From [Clostridium] innocuum (GTDB taxonomy: Bacteria > Bacillota_I > Bacilli_A > Erysipelotrichales > Erysipelotrichaceae): a stretch of DNA of 64,000 bases. The first letter of the stretch is position 1. Every line of letters starts with the position of its first letter. The stretch is from contig CP048838.1 of NCBI GenBank assembly GCA_012317185.1, forward strand, positions 3,038,001 through 3,102,000, written 5' to 3'. Under the pieces are notes generated by a model, which was not told where the DNA came from, searched no databases, and saw only the letters and a program-made list of their open reading frames with translations. The position numbers were made by a program, and so were the translations under genes. This document shows positions 44,976-54,515 of this stretch, in pieces.

Positions 44976-46415
44976 TTATAGTGTTTCTCCATTACTATAA
45001 ATTACATTCTCATACCAGTAAGAAGACTGCTTTCTCTTTCTTTCTAACGTGCCGGTTCCATCATCATATTTATCTACATAAATAAGCCCGTAGCGTTTTG
45101 CCATTTCTCCCGTTGAAGCACTTACAAGATCAATACATCCCCATGGTGTATATCCAAGCAGATCAACACCATCTTTCACAGCTTCTTTCATCTGTTCAAT
45201 ATGAGAACGCATATAATCAATACGATAGCTATCGTTGATGCTGCCATCAGCTTCTATCTTATCATAAGCACCAAGACCATTTTCTACAACCATTAAAGGT
45301 ATTTCATAACGTGCATAGATTTCATTCAATGTATAACGTAATCCCTTTGGATCAATCTGCCAACCCCAGTCACTTGCTTCCAGATAAGGATTCTTCAGTC
45401 CGCCTGTTAGATTTCCACCTTTGATTTCCGCATCAGAAGTTTCTGCGACACAATTACTCATATAATAGCTGAATGTGTAATAGTCAACACACCCATCCTT
45501 TAACGTTTGCTCATCTTCTGATATCTTCTTAATATGAATGTTATTTTCTTCAAAGAATCGATCTGCATAATATGGATATGCTCCACGTACCTGTACATCT
45601 GAACAGAACCAATTTGCCATCTGCATTTCTCTTTGCGTCTTCATCATATCATCAGGATTACAAGTCAATGGGTACATAGTAAGAAAACAAATCATATTTC
45701 CCATTTTAAAAGACGAATAACAATCGTGAGCCAGCTTTATAACCTTTGCACTTGCTACTAATTGATGATGCAATGCTTGATAACGTACTTCAGGATTGTC
45801 TGGGAAATCAAGAATTGCACCTGTAAATCCCTTCACAGTTCCTAAAGATAGTACATTCCCCATTGGCATGGTTCCCGCATTGATTTCATTAAAGGTAAGC
45901 CAGTATTTTACTTTGTTCTGATAACGTTCAAATAGCACTTCACAATAACGCTGAAAGAAATCGATGCATCTGCGATCTTCCCATCCATTGAACTCTTCTA
46001 CAAGGGCGTATGGCATTTCATAATGTGAAATGGTGACAAGTGGTTCAATTCTATATTTATTCAGCTCATCAAAGACCTTGTCATAAAAAGCCAGACCTTC
46101 CTCTAATGGCTCTTCTTCCATCCCTGTTGGAAAAATTCTTGTCCATGCAATAGATAGACGATATGTTTTAAAACCCATTTCAGCCATCAATTTTATATCT
46201 TCCTTATAATGATGATAGAAATCAGAAGCCTCATGACTTGGATAAAAAGTACCTTCTTCTATTGTATTTGTGATTCTCTTTGGTACCTCATAGGACCCGT
46301 TGGTGCACATATCAGATACGGAAGGTCCTTTTCCATCCACATTCCATGCTCCTTCAAATTGATTGGCGGCTGTAGCACCACCCCATAAAAAATCTTTTCT
46401 AAACGTTTTATTCAT
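44976..46415 (-). CDS. 6-phospho-beta-glucosidase (GH1)
   Basis: A 479-residue GH1 enzyme. It starts with FLWGGATAANQFEGAWNVDG, has the acid/base region LTFNEINAG (NE variant of NEP) and the nucleophile motif LMVVENGLGAYD near residue 370; the phosphate-binding end is consistent with 6-phospho-glucosides. It hydrolyses the sugar phosphate delivered by the adjacent PTS. It lies 11 bp after the transporter gene, in one operon. Confidence 0.93.
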   Translation of the reverse strand: MNKTFRKDFLWGGATAANQFEGAWNVDGKGPSVSDMCTNGSYEVPKRITNTIEEGTFYPSHEASDFYHHYKEDIKLMAEMGFKTYRLSIAWTRIFPTGMEEEPLEEGLAFYDKVFDELNKYRIEPLVTISHYEMPYALVEEFNGWEDRRCIDFFQRYCEVLFERYQNKVKYWLTFNEINAGTMPMGNVLSLGTVKGFTGAILDFPDNPEVRYQALHHQLVASAKVIKLAHDCYSSFKMGNMICFLTMYPLTCNPDDMMKTQREMQMANWFCSDVQVRGAYPYYADRFFEENNIHIKKISEDEQTLKDGCVDYYTFSYYMSNCVAETSDAEIKGGNLTGGLKNPYLEASDWGWQIDPKGLRYTLNEIYARYEIPLMVVENGLGAYDKIEADGSINDSYRIDYMRSHIEQMKEAVKDGVDLLGYTPWGCIDLVSASTGEMAKRYGLIYVDKYDDGTGTLERKRKQSSYWYENVIYSNGETL

Positions 46416-46426
46416 CTTCTTTTCTC

Positions 46427-48300
46427 CTATCTAACTGTAATCAGTTTATCGCCTACATGAATGGATTCACCAGAAACATCTGGCAATACTTCATGATAAC
46501 TATTAGAATTTGTAATCACGATTGGTGTCACTACTGAATAGCCAGCTTTTTGAATTTCTTCTATATCAAATTCGAGTAGTAAATCTCCATGAACGACATG
46601 ATCTCCTGGATTTACCTTAGCATTGAATCCTTTTCCATTTAATTCAACGGTATTCATACCTACATGCATAAGAATCTCAAGACCATCTATCGTTTTGATT
46701 CCAATGGCATGACCAGTTGGAAATACCATAGCGATTGTTCCATCGATTGGTGCATATAGTTTCCCTTCTGTAGGAATGATTGCTGCGCCTTGTCCTAGAC
46801 TTCCACCCCTGAACACTTCATCTTCCACTTCTTTTAAGGCGATAGCTTTGCCATGCATTGGCGAAACAATCGCTGCAGAAACAGCATCTTTCAATTGAGT
46901 GGTAAGCTTCTTAACTTCTTTTTCTTTATATGTCAGATAAACCGCTGCAAAACCACCAACCAAAGCTAAGATAGATGCACCAATTGCCCAGATCATGCCT
47001 GTAATATTTTGTGTCTGTGTATTCATAAAGGCTGTATAACCAAACACGCCCATTCCTGGTACGATATAATATTTTGCGCCTGAGGCCGCAATGATAGCTC
47101 CTGTGATTGCTGATACGATACAGGTAATGATAAATGGTTTCTTCTTAGGTAGTGTAATACCATAGATGGCTGGTTCAGTCACACCTGCTAAACCAGATAC
47201 AATTGCCGGAATACATAATGACTTTGTTTTCTTATTCCTGCTTCTTAAATAGATTGCAATAACTGCCCCTGTCTGTGCAAAGGATGCACCAAACATTCCG
47301 ATCATAATCGTGTCGAACCCTAATGTCTGTATGTTATTGATCATCAATGGTGTGATTGCCCAATGTAGACCAAACATAACCAATACCTGCCATAATCCAC
47401 CTACTATAAATCCCATTAAGATTGGGCTGAACTCATAGATTGCTGTAAATACCATACCTAGCCCATCAGAAATTGTGGATGCCACTGGACCAATGATCCA
47501 GAATGTCATACATACTGTCACAAGGCAAGTGATAAAAGGAATCGTAAACAATTTTTGATCGTATCTGGAATAAAGCGTTTATAACGTTTTTCAAACCACG
47601 CTGCGAATGCAATCGCACAAATAATTGGAATCACACTACTGGTATAATCGCCAGCAGCCGGCATAGTTACTGGAATACCGAAGATATTTGATATATCCAA
47701 TTGTCCACCACTCAATAGATTAGGATATACCATTGTGGCACCGATAACCAGACCCTCCAATTCCGAAATACCAAAACGCTTTGCCGCTGTATACCCTAAG
47801 ATAATTGGCAAGAAATAAAATAGTGAATCTGATAAAGAGTAAAGAAAGTTATATGTTCCACTTGTAGTAGATAAAACTCCAAATGCCACAAACATTGCCA
47901 ACAAACCTTTTAAGATACCACAGGCACTTAACACACCTAGTATAGGAGTGAAGACACTGGTTACAATACCTACAAAAACGTCCAAAGGCTTTTGTTTTCC
48001 TTTACCGTTCTCTTCATTATGTGACATTCCATCATCTACAATATCCTCTAAATGGCCACGCTTTACAACCGCTTCATATACATCTGGAACGTGATTACCA
48101 ATCACTACCATATATTGCTCACTATTCTGAATCACTGTAACGATACCTTCTGTTTCTTTTAATACATCTGTATTAGCTTTCTTTTCATCTTTTAACTGAA
48201 AACGAAGTCGCGTAACACAATGAGTTAATGCTTTTACATTTTCTGTACCACCCACGTTCTGCATAATAATTCTAGCTAATCCGTCGTACTTACTTGCCAT
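46427..48300 (-). pseudogene. Beta-glucoside PTS transporter IIBCA, one frameshift
   Basis: From ATG 48300 (GAGGAGG) the product has a IIB domain with the phosphorylated Cys in ALTHCVTRLRFQL, then IIC membrane segments (FVGIVTSVFTPILGVLSACG) up to KRFIPDTIK. There a run of five As at about 47562 sits where six would keep frame. The second frame continues LFTIPFITCLVTVCMTFWII through the rest of IIC to the IIA domain (GHAIGIKTIDGLEILMHVGMNTVEL, active His). Together about 625 residues, the normal BglP/BglF length. Because the lesion is a single A in a homopolymer it may be a sequencing error; if real, the downstream glucosidase has lost its transporter. Confidence 0.85.
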
Positions 48301-48455
48301 GAAATAATTCCTCCTCTCTATTATAAATCTCATGAACAAAATTACACTTTCACACTTGTTCTCTTTGAAACCATCTACCTTCTTCCCTTTTTTGTATCAT
48401 CGTGAGGCTTCACAAACTCTTTAAAGAAATCATGATAGCTTTTCTTTACAACTTT

Positions 48456-48522
48456 ATTGTAAGCGTAACCGTGTACAACATCAAATACTCATATCAAATA
48501 CATTCATATAACTATTAAGCAT
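48456..48522 (-). promoter_or_regulatory. Promoter with LysR-regulon-type boxes (PTS operon)
   Basis: Minus strand: -35 TTGATG (48484-48479), 17 bp, -10 TACAAT (48461-48456), with TATTTGATAT-N2-GTATTT just upstream and the second box ATGCTT at 48522-48517, again 28 bp apart. The promoter is about 155 bp before the transporter start. Confidence 0.65.
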
Positions 48523-48546
48523 ATCAATAGCATGAATAACAAAGAT

Positions 48547-48576
48547 AAAAAAACTGCCTAATCAAAGTTAGACAGC
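48547..48576 (-). terminator. Terminator of the two-domain lipoprotein gene
   Basis: Minus strand CTGTCTAA-N6-TTAGGCAG (one T-G pair) followed by seven Ts; 15 bp after the stop. Confidence 0.85.
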
Positions 48577-48590
48577 ATTTTATAAAATAA

Positions 48591-49523
48591 TCATTCAATT
48601 AAACGAAACTGAATTTGAATACTTCCATTTCCTAATGCTTCTGAAAGTCCTTGTGGGTTATTAATGTGTCCCAATGAAGTATAAGAAAAGGAAGTTGGGA
48701 AATCCTTATAGAATAACACAAGACAATCATTACCGAAGAGCTTCAAATCGCCAGTATAAATCTGAGATACACTTTGTGCTGAGGATGATAGACCCTCTGA
48801 AAAATAATAATATTTTTCATTACCATGTAATTCATCCATTTGCAAAGACATAGGAAAACGTCTTAACAGTTCCCTTACTGTATCATTATCATAAAGTGAA
48901 GCTGTAAAAGTCTTTGAACCTATAGCGATTTGGATATGATGCATACCATCACTCTGTTCTATTGAAAAAGTCTCATCTTTTTTTACTGTTGGTTGTGTGT
49001 CTTCATTTTGCTTAGCCGTATCATCATCCTGTTTTGTGTTTTCTGAATATTTTGTGATTTCAATTAAACCACTCAATTGGCTAATTTGATCAATGCCAGA
49101 GATTGCTTCTCCGAGTGCATATAGACCACTAGCTCCACCGCAATCATCATAATACATAACAACATCTCCCCATGGTTCATAATAGGCGAGTGTACCAATT
49201 GGACCTTTTGCCATCGGTGTCTTGCTGGTATCAAGTTTTTTATCAGGATAAAATATTTTTTCATCATCACTATTATCTTCCACATCGATCGTCATTGGAA
49301 GCTGATCGTATAAGGAGCTAGCTGCAGTAGAATCATTTAATTGAAAAATAACGGTTTCATCATTTTCTCCTTGTATCTGAATTTGCATATCACTTTCTTC
49401 TTTCTTGGTTTCCATAGTATTGGTACTACTCTTTTCATCTGCTTGTTGACGATTACTCTCACACCCTGTTGTGATCGTTAGTAGAAAGCACACCACTAAC
49501 ATTATTGATAAGAATTTTTTCAT
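48591..49523 (-). CDS. Lipoprotein with two cyclophilin-like domains
   Basis: About 310 residues with a signal peptide ending in ITTGC (lipidated Cys about 20). Two related beta-barrel domains follow: the first at about 45-160 (VIFQLNDSTAASSLYDQLP, GDVVMYYDDCGGASGLYALG), the second at about 195-310 (FTASLYDNDTVRELLRRFP, CLVLFYKDFPTSFSYTSLG), joined by an Asp/Thr-rich linker. Each resembles the single domain at 36015 (same SLYDNDTxRxL motif). Exported; ligand unknown. Confidence 0.82.
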   Translation of the reverse strand: MKKFLSIMLVVCFLLTITTGCESNRQQADEKSSTNTMETKKEESDMQIQIQGENDETVIFQLNDSTAASSLYDQLPMTIDVEDNSDDEKIFYPDKKLDTSKTPMAKGPIGTLAYYEPWGDVVMYYDDCGGASGLYALGEAISGIDQISQLSGLIEITKYSENTKQDDDTAKQNEDTQPTVKKDETFSIEQSDGMHHIQIAIGSKTFTASLYDNDTVRELLRRFPMSLQMDELHGNEKYYYFSEGLSSSAQSVSQIYTGDLKLFGNDCLVLFYKDFPTSFSYTSLGHINNPQGLSEALGNGSIQIQFRLIE

Positions 49524-49551
49524 GCACTGTCCTCCACACATTTTTATTGCT

Positions 49552-50874
49552 CTAGAAATTCTTTAACCAGTTGCCCTTCTGTTGACGATATAGTAGAAGC
49601 AATCCACGTATACATAGTTCACTGGACATAGCAAACCATACACCATGTAATCCCCATCCTTTTACAAGTATAAGGGATAGTGTCAAACGATCTCACCATA
49701 TGCTGACCAAGTTCATGATACTTGGTATGAAGGTATCTCCTGCACCCCTAAGAGCTCCTGATGCTACGATTGATACAGCATAAAGTGGTTCGGCAAATGA
49801 CTCTATCCTTAACACTTCCGTTACTAGTTTCTGTACTCGTAGATCATAGGTTAACATCTGAAAAAGAAAAGGACAATCAACGTACATCAATAAACCGATA
49901 CCTGTCATAAGTAGCGCTCCAAACAATATAGCAATATTAGAATAGCTTTTTGCAAGTTCTTTTTCATTTGCTCCTATACTTTGAAGTCGTAGCTGCTGTT
50001 GCTATACCATATCCAGGCATATAACACAGGCTTTCTGTTGTAACCGCAAAAGAATTCGCTGCAATAGCGATGGTACCTAATGGAGCAATGATACGTGTTA
50101 CGCAAATCATGGCGCCACAAACAGCAGTATGCTCTAAAGCCATAGGAAAAGCTATGTAAATGGCATTTTTTACGATAGATCTATCTATAGAAAATTTCCC
50201 AGAGATATTGATTTTTAGAACTTTAGAATGAACAGACAAACCAAAACATCCAACTGCCAATAATGATCTGTGATAAAGCTGTTCCAATAGCCACCCCTAG
50301 TACACCATAGAATCGTATTAGAATTAGATTAAATAACAATCCAAGACACACATGATAGCATTTAGTATACTAGGAACTTTCATGTTACCACTGCATTGTA
50401 ACATGGAACTTGATAATACATTTAATTGTTGAGCAGGTAAGGCTACATAAACTAAAAAATAAAGGAATGCATTTTTATAAATATCATTCGATGCTCCCAA
50501 CCATCTAGGTAGGGAAATACTAACGCTGATTCCAAATATCGTTAGAAAAATAGAAAAGCTTATGGTTATCAATAATCCGGTATTAAAATCAAACGTGCTT
50601 TTTTGTTGTCACCTGCACCTATCTGTTGTGCTCCTTGTACAGAAAAGCCAGATGCCGCCGCAATACATAGTCCACCCAATAGTCATGTACTGGTGGATAC
50701 GATACCAATCGAAGCGGAAGCATCAGCACCCAATCCGCCTACCATTGCAGTATCAATATACTACATAATGATGGAAGTAAGCTGTGCTGGAATGGCTGGA
50801 ATGCTCAATTTCCAAACAGCTTTTAGCTTACCTTTGAGAGTGATTTTTCTCTTACTCTGAAATAATGTTGTCAT
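49552..50874 (-). pseudogene. MATE-family multidrug efflux pump pseudogene
   Basis: Reading all three minus frames in turn reconstructs a MATE transporter: KAVWKLSIPAIPAQLTSIIM, stop, YIDTAMVGGLGADASASIG, stop, GLCIAAASGFSVQGAQQIGAG, further frameshifts, VYVALPAQQLNVLSSSMLQCSGN, AFPMALEHTAVCGAMICV and SGALRGAGDTFIPSIMNLV. At least two nonsense codons and three to four frameshifts are present, so it is truly dead. An intact pump would expel drugs with Na+ or H+ uptake. Confidence 0.88.
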
Positions 50875-50924
50875 ATGTTTCCTAATTTCTTTATTCATAA
50901 ACATTACATCCATTATAGATGTAC

Positions 50925-52091
50925 TTACATGCTTTCTTTGAATATTCTCAAAATTTCATCATGAGAAAGAACCTTATATCCACCTTCCATAATGATTGTA
51001 CTATCTGCAAGTCCATTCAACATATTCTCATTAACGCCTAGTTCTTTGATATTCATAACCAATCCAAGTTCTTTCATCCATGTTTCCATTGCAGAAAGTC
51101 CTTCTTCAGCGATTTGTTCCTGTGTTTTACCATCTGGTGTAATATTCCATACATTTATTGCGAAACGCACAAACTTTTCTAGACCGTATGGACAGATATG
51201 ACGGTAGTAAGCCATAGAAACAGCGGATAGTGTCATGCCATGAGTCGCATCGGTGTATGCCCCAACAGCTTGTCCCAACATATGAACCATCCAATCTGTT
51301 GTTTTTCCTTTTGCAATTAACGTATTTAAAGCCCAAGTTGCTGTCCACATGATATTGCTGCGAGCTTCATAATTCTTAGAATCTTTCAATGCAATATATG
51401 AAGAGTGAACAACAGAACGCATCAGTCCTTCACTGATATAATCACTTGCGCTGTCGTCTTCTCCAGAGAAATATTGTTCACAGATATGATTGAATATATC
51501 ATAAATACCGGAAATCATCTGGTATTTGGGCAAAGTATACGTATATGTCGGATCTAAAATTGAAAACTTAGGAAATACATTTTCACCAAACACATGACCA
51601 ATTTTTAATTTCTGCTCATGATTTGTAATAACTGCACCACCATTCATTTCTGATCCAGTACCTACCATAGTAAGCACACAGCCTACAGGGATGATATCAC
51701 AATCAACATCTTCCATATTTAAATAATATTTCTTCCATGGATCTTCATCACAATTAGCGGATACCGATACTGCTTTCGCATAATCACAGACAGACCCGCC
51801 TCCAACTGCTAGAATGAAATCAATCTTATTTTCTTTTGCAACATTACAGCCTTCATAAAGTTTCTCAATTGTAGGATTTGGCATTACTCCAGCATCTTCA
51901 AACACTTCTTTTTCTTGAGTTGTCAATATTTTTATGATTTCATCATAAATTCCGTTCTTTTTGATAGAGCCACCACCATAAATAAGCATAACCCTTTTAC
52001 CATATTTGGGTAATTCTTCCTTTAATCTTGCAAGGGATCCTTCTCCAAAGTATAGCTTGGTTGGATTTACATAACTAAAATTTCCTAACAT
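50925..52091 (-). CDS. Iron-containing alcohol dehydrogenase (butanol dehydrogenase type)
   Basis: A 388-residue group III ADH: NAD(P) loop LAVGGGSVCDYAKAVSVSA, TMVGTGSEMNGGAVITN, and the iron ligands in FNHICEQYFSG (His) and GQAVGAYTDATHGMTLSA (His). It resembles the BDH/YqhD class, which reduces aldehydes with NADPH. Start ATG 52091 overlaps the flavodoxin stop by seven bases. Last in the hydrolase-flavodoxin-ADH operon. Confidence 0.92.
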   Translation of the reverse strand: MLGNFSYVNPTKLYFGEGSLARLKEELPKYGKRVMLIYGGGSIKKNGIYDEIIKILTTQEKEVFEDAGVMPNPTIEKLYEGCNVAKENKIDFILAVGGGSVCDYAKAVSVSANCDEDPWKKYYLNMEDVDCDIIPVGCVLTMVGTGSEMNGGAVITNHEQKLKIGHVFGENVFPKFSILDPTYTYTLPKYQMISGIYDIFNHICEQYFSGEDDSASDYISEGLMRSVVHSSYIALKDSKNYEARSNIMWTATWALNTLIAKGKTTDWMVHMLGQAVGAYTDATHGMTLSAVSMAYYRHICPYGLEKFVRFAINVWNITPDGKTQEQIAEEGLSAMETWMKELGLVMNIKELGVNENMLNGLADSTIIMEGGYKVLSHDEILRIFKESM

Positions 52092-52633
52092 TCTGTTACC
52101 TCCTCTTTTATATTTATAATTGACTTTCCAAAGTCTCTCATTTTATTTAGTATTTCTTCTGACTTATTCTGTTTATCAAATGCTGTAAAAATACCCATAT
52201 CTTCTAGTTTTAGATATTCTAAAAATGACTTTTGATATTCATAGATTGCGCCATCGTATACCTCATCACTGCCTGAACTTAAAATTAATGCCGCTTTTCT
52301 TAGGTTTTGCGGTTTATCTAAAGCATAGATACGATTGATCGCACATTGAAGTTGTCCCGTAAAACTGTGATAGTATACAGGAGATGCCAAAATTATCATT
52401 TCAGCTTCTTTCAAAAGAGGGTAGATTTCTTGCATATCATCTTTTTGAATACAGTTTCCTTTGCCTGCCTTATGACAATATTCACAGGCTAGACAGCCGG
52501 CTATGTTTTTTTGACAGACATTAACTACGTCAATTTTATGTCCATTTTCTTTTGCACCTGCAACAAATGCTGTAACCATTGCATTTGTATTTCCATTAGG
52601 ATGAGGGCTACCATTGAATATAATGATATTCAT
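52085..52633 (-). CDS. Flavodoxin-like NAD(P)H-dependent oxidoreductase with cysteine motif
   Basis: A 182-residue protein with FMN loop FNGSPHPNGNTNAMV, cysteines CLACEYCHKAGKGNC and LASPVYYHSFTGQLQCAINR. Same subfamily as the product at 32295. Lies between an alpha/beta hydrolase and an alcohol dehydrogenase; a shared substrate is likely. Confidence 0.88.
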   Translation of the reverse strand: MNIIIFNGSPHPNGNTNAMVTAFVAGAKENGHKIDVVNVCQKNIAGCLACEYCHKAGKGNCIQKDDMQEIYPLLKEAEMIILASPVYYHSFTGQLQCAINRIYALDKPQNLRKAALILSSGSDEVYDGAIYEYQKSFLEYLKLEDMGIFTAFDKQNKSEEILNKMRDFGKSIINIKEEVTEC

Positions 52634-52642
52634 ATTCCACCT

Positions 52643-53590
52643 TTATAGAGACCTTTCAAAAAAATCTGTTATCTTATCGAAAGGTATTTTATCAACTCTA
52701 TCATACAGATCTATGTGATCAGCATCTTCCACAACATAAAATTCTTTAGGTTCTACAGCCTTTTCATAAGCAAATTTGCTATAGTATTTAGAATGTGCTT
52801 GATCTCCTACGATAAATAAAACTGGTCTTGGCGATATCTCATCTATAAAATTCAACAACCTTGTATTCAAAAATGGCATAGAACTCGTGGTAGTGAATCC
52901 ACCTCTAGCATGAGGATGATGTCCACGTTCCATTCCGTAAAATTTAAACCAGATTTCATCTGTAGCATCCAATCCTTCTGGAATCGATTGTGCTGGTTCT
53001 AATGGAAAACCTGGTATATATTCAGGATATCCATTTTCTGCGTCAGTCCATCTCTGCTGAGAAAGTTTATCTTTCAGAGTATACAAATCTTCTTTACTCA
53101 TCAGGTCTTTTCCACGTGTAGAAAAGCTAATATCATACATACTGTTGGTTGCGACAGCTTTGATTCTAGTATCCACCTGTGCTGCTGATAAAGCAAATCC
53201 ACCTGAACCACAAATACCAATGACACCTATTTTATTTCTATCCACATTCTTCAGTAAACCTAGATAATCAACGGCAGCACTAAAATTTTCAGTAAAAATC
53301 TCAGGTGATGATACATGTCTTGGTTCGCCATTTGAATCTCCCATGAACGTTTGATCAAAGGTCAATACAATAAATCCTCTCTGTGCTAATTCATTCGCAT
53401 AAACACCAGGGCCTTGTTCCTTTACACCTCCATAGGGCGCGCCTACAATCAACGCAGGGTACTTCTTTGATTGATTCATATCTTTTTGTGTATATAATTC
53501 TCCAGATACAACGAATCCATATCTGTTTTTATAGGTAACACTTTCCCTTTGTACTGTTTCAGCCAATTTAAAAATATAATTATCTTTCAT
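52643..53590 (-). CDS. Alpha/beta hydrolase (dienelactone hydrolase/acetylxylan esterase-like)
   Basis: A 315-residue protein with the oxyanion region IVGAPYGGVKEQGPGVYANELAQRGF, nucleophile elbow GICGSGGFALSAA (Ser in GxSGG form), Asp in PVLFIVGDQAHSKYY and His in VVEDADHIDLYD. No signal peptide. Many proteins of this type stand beside flavodoxins and AKRs in gut Firmicutes. First gene of the operon, under the fourth copy of the shared promoter motif. Confidence 0.86.
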   Translation of the reverse strand: MKDNYIFKLAETVQRESVTYKNRYGFVVSGELYTQKDMNQSKKYPALIVGAPYGGVKEQGPGVYANELAQRGFIVLTFDQTFMGDSNGEPRHVSSPEIFTENFSAAVDYLGLLKNVDRNKIGVIGICGSGGFALSAAQVDTRIKAVATNSMYDISFSTRGKDLMSKEDLYTLKDKLSQQRWTDAENGYPEYIPGFPLEPAQSIPEGLDATDEIWFKFYGMERGHHPHARGGFTTTSSMPFLNTRLLNFIDEISPRPVLFIVGDQAHSKYYSKFAYEKAVEPKEFYVVEDADHIDLYDRVDKIPFDKITDFFERSL

Positions 53591-53620
53591 GTTTTCTACC
53601 TTCTTTCTTTATCTACTAAT

Positions 53621-53679
53621 AACATACTACTTTGCAAGCATTATATCAAATACTTATTATGAATTGTTTGATATGCTTA
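53621..53679 (-). promoter_or_regulatory. Promoter with related boxes (hydrolase operon)
   Basis: Minus strand: AAGTATTTGATATAA with -35 TTGATA (53649-53644), 17 bp, -10 TATGTT (53626-53621). AAGCATATCAAA lies 20-30 bp upstream in the opposite orientation to the ATGCTT box of the other sites, so the match is partial. Confidence 0.5.
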
Positions 53680-53763
53680 AAAGTTATATCAAACTTTATT
53701 TAACAAATTTTCGATAAATCCCTCATTTTATATAGCTTAATAAACTAAAAAATTAGAGACGAA

Positions 53764-53781
53764 TCCAATGTCATTAAGTTA
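53764..53781 (+). repeat. Solo IS4-type end
   Basis: TCCAATGTCATTAAGTTA, identical to the left end plus flank of the IS at 43236; sequence then diverges (AAGAAATATAG). A remnant of a related element. Confidence 0.6.
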
Positions 53782-53816
53782 AAGAAATATAGATGAGAGA
53801 CATTTATACAAAAAGT

Positions 53817-53860
53817 GGTTCTTTCTAAACTTTGGATATACCCAAAGTTTAGAAAGAACC
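53817..53860. repeat. 19-bp perfect inverted repeat
   Basis: GGTTCTTTCTAAACTTTGG and its exact complement around loop ATATAC. It has no T-run directly after it, so it could be a structured IS part or a small hairpin element rather than a simple terminator. 53591-54012 has no gene. Confidence 0.55.
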
Positions 53861-54012
53861 CAATATCTGGATGAGTGCTTTTTCGATTTTTAAGTCTGCT
53901 TACTCGTTACAGCCCCAATTCATTCAGTTTTATGGGAAAAAGATGAAGAGCACCGGTAGAAAGTTTCTAAGCCGGCCTCCTCATCTTATTTTCCTGCAGC
54001 AGTATTGTTTAT

Positions 54013-54119
54013 TTCATAGCTGCTACTTTCTAATTCAGCTTTATAATCGAATTTGCCATATCCTTCATTAGAATCGCATTCATCAAATGATCCTGTGCAT
54101 GTAACATAATGAGTGCCAA
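54013..54119 (-). pseudogene. Fragment of a PTS cellobiose-type IIA gene
   Basis: Reads LIMLHAQDHLMNAILMKDMA, NSIIKLN, stop, KVAA, nearly identical to residues 71-108 of the IIA at 13742. Both ends are cut and a TAG interrupts it. A displaced duplicate or remnant of a second PTS. Confidence 0.75.
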
Positions 54120-54275
54120 GGTGGAATTTTATATATAGTTGAATAGTCTTTGAAAACGGTTTCTTTATATGAACCTCTTTTTAGTGCATCTTTTTGTATC
54201 ATCTCTTTACGATTTCCTCTGTTTAATTTCAATTTTCCTCTTGACATATTACCAGAAGGATTTACAGCTTCTAAT

Positions 54276-54362
54276 TTACTTTCTCTTCTTTGTGCCAGAA
54301 TATATTGCAATACCTGCACATAAAATTGCTATTCCAATCAAAATCCATAATATTGTGTTCAT
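54276..54362 (-). CDS. 28-residue hydrophobic peptide
   Basis: From ATG 54362 (AAAGGGG upstream) the peptide MNTILWILIGIAILCAGIAI continues YSGTKKRK: one membrane helix with a basic tail. Resembles small toxic or regulatory membrane peptides in shape only. Sixteen bases after the next small gene. Confidence 0.45.
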   Translation of the reverse strand: MNTILWILIGIAILCAGIAIYSGTKKRK

Positions 54363-54377
54363 CTGATACCCCTTTGT

Positions 54378-54500
54378 TTAGTAACGTAATATGAAATATA
54401 TGACATAAACCGTATAACTAATAACCATAGCTAAAGCACTTCCAAATGTTACTCCAGATTTTACTGTCTTTTCGACAATCGTTGTTTTATTTACTTCCAT
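54378..54500 (-). CDS. 40-residue membrane peptide
   Basis: From ATG 54500 (AGGTG upstream) it starts MEVNKTTIVEKTVKSG and continues VTFGSALAMVISYTVYVIYF. A charged N-terminus followed by one or two membrane helices. It begins 15 bases after the 3' end of the group II intron, so the intron lies directly between this pair and the RelE remnant. Confidence 0.45.
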   Translation of the reverse strand: MEVNKTTIVEKTVKSGVTFGSALAMVISYTVYVIYFILRY

Positions 54501-54515
54501 TTTGTCACCTCCATA

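Noticed and set aside
53817..53860. CRISPR repeat
   Set aside because: A single inverted repeat with no regularly spaced direct copies; no CRISPR array or cas gene in the window.
54083..54319. 78-codon minus-strand frame overlapping the 28-residue peptide
   Set aside because: No good start or ribosome binding site; the alternative frame with a strong site was preferred.
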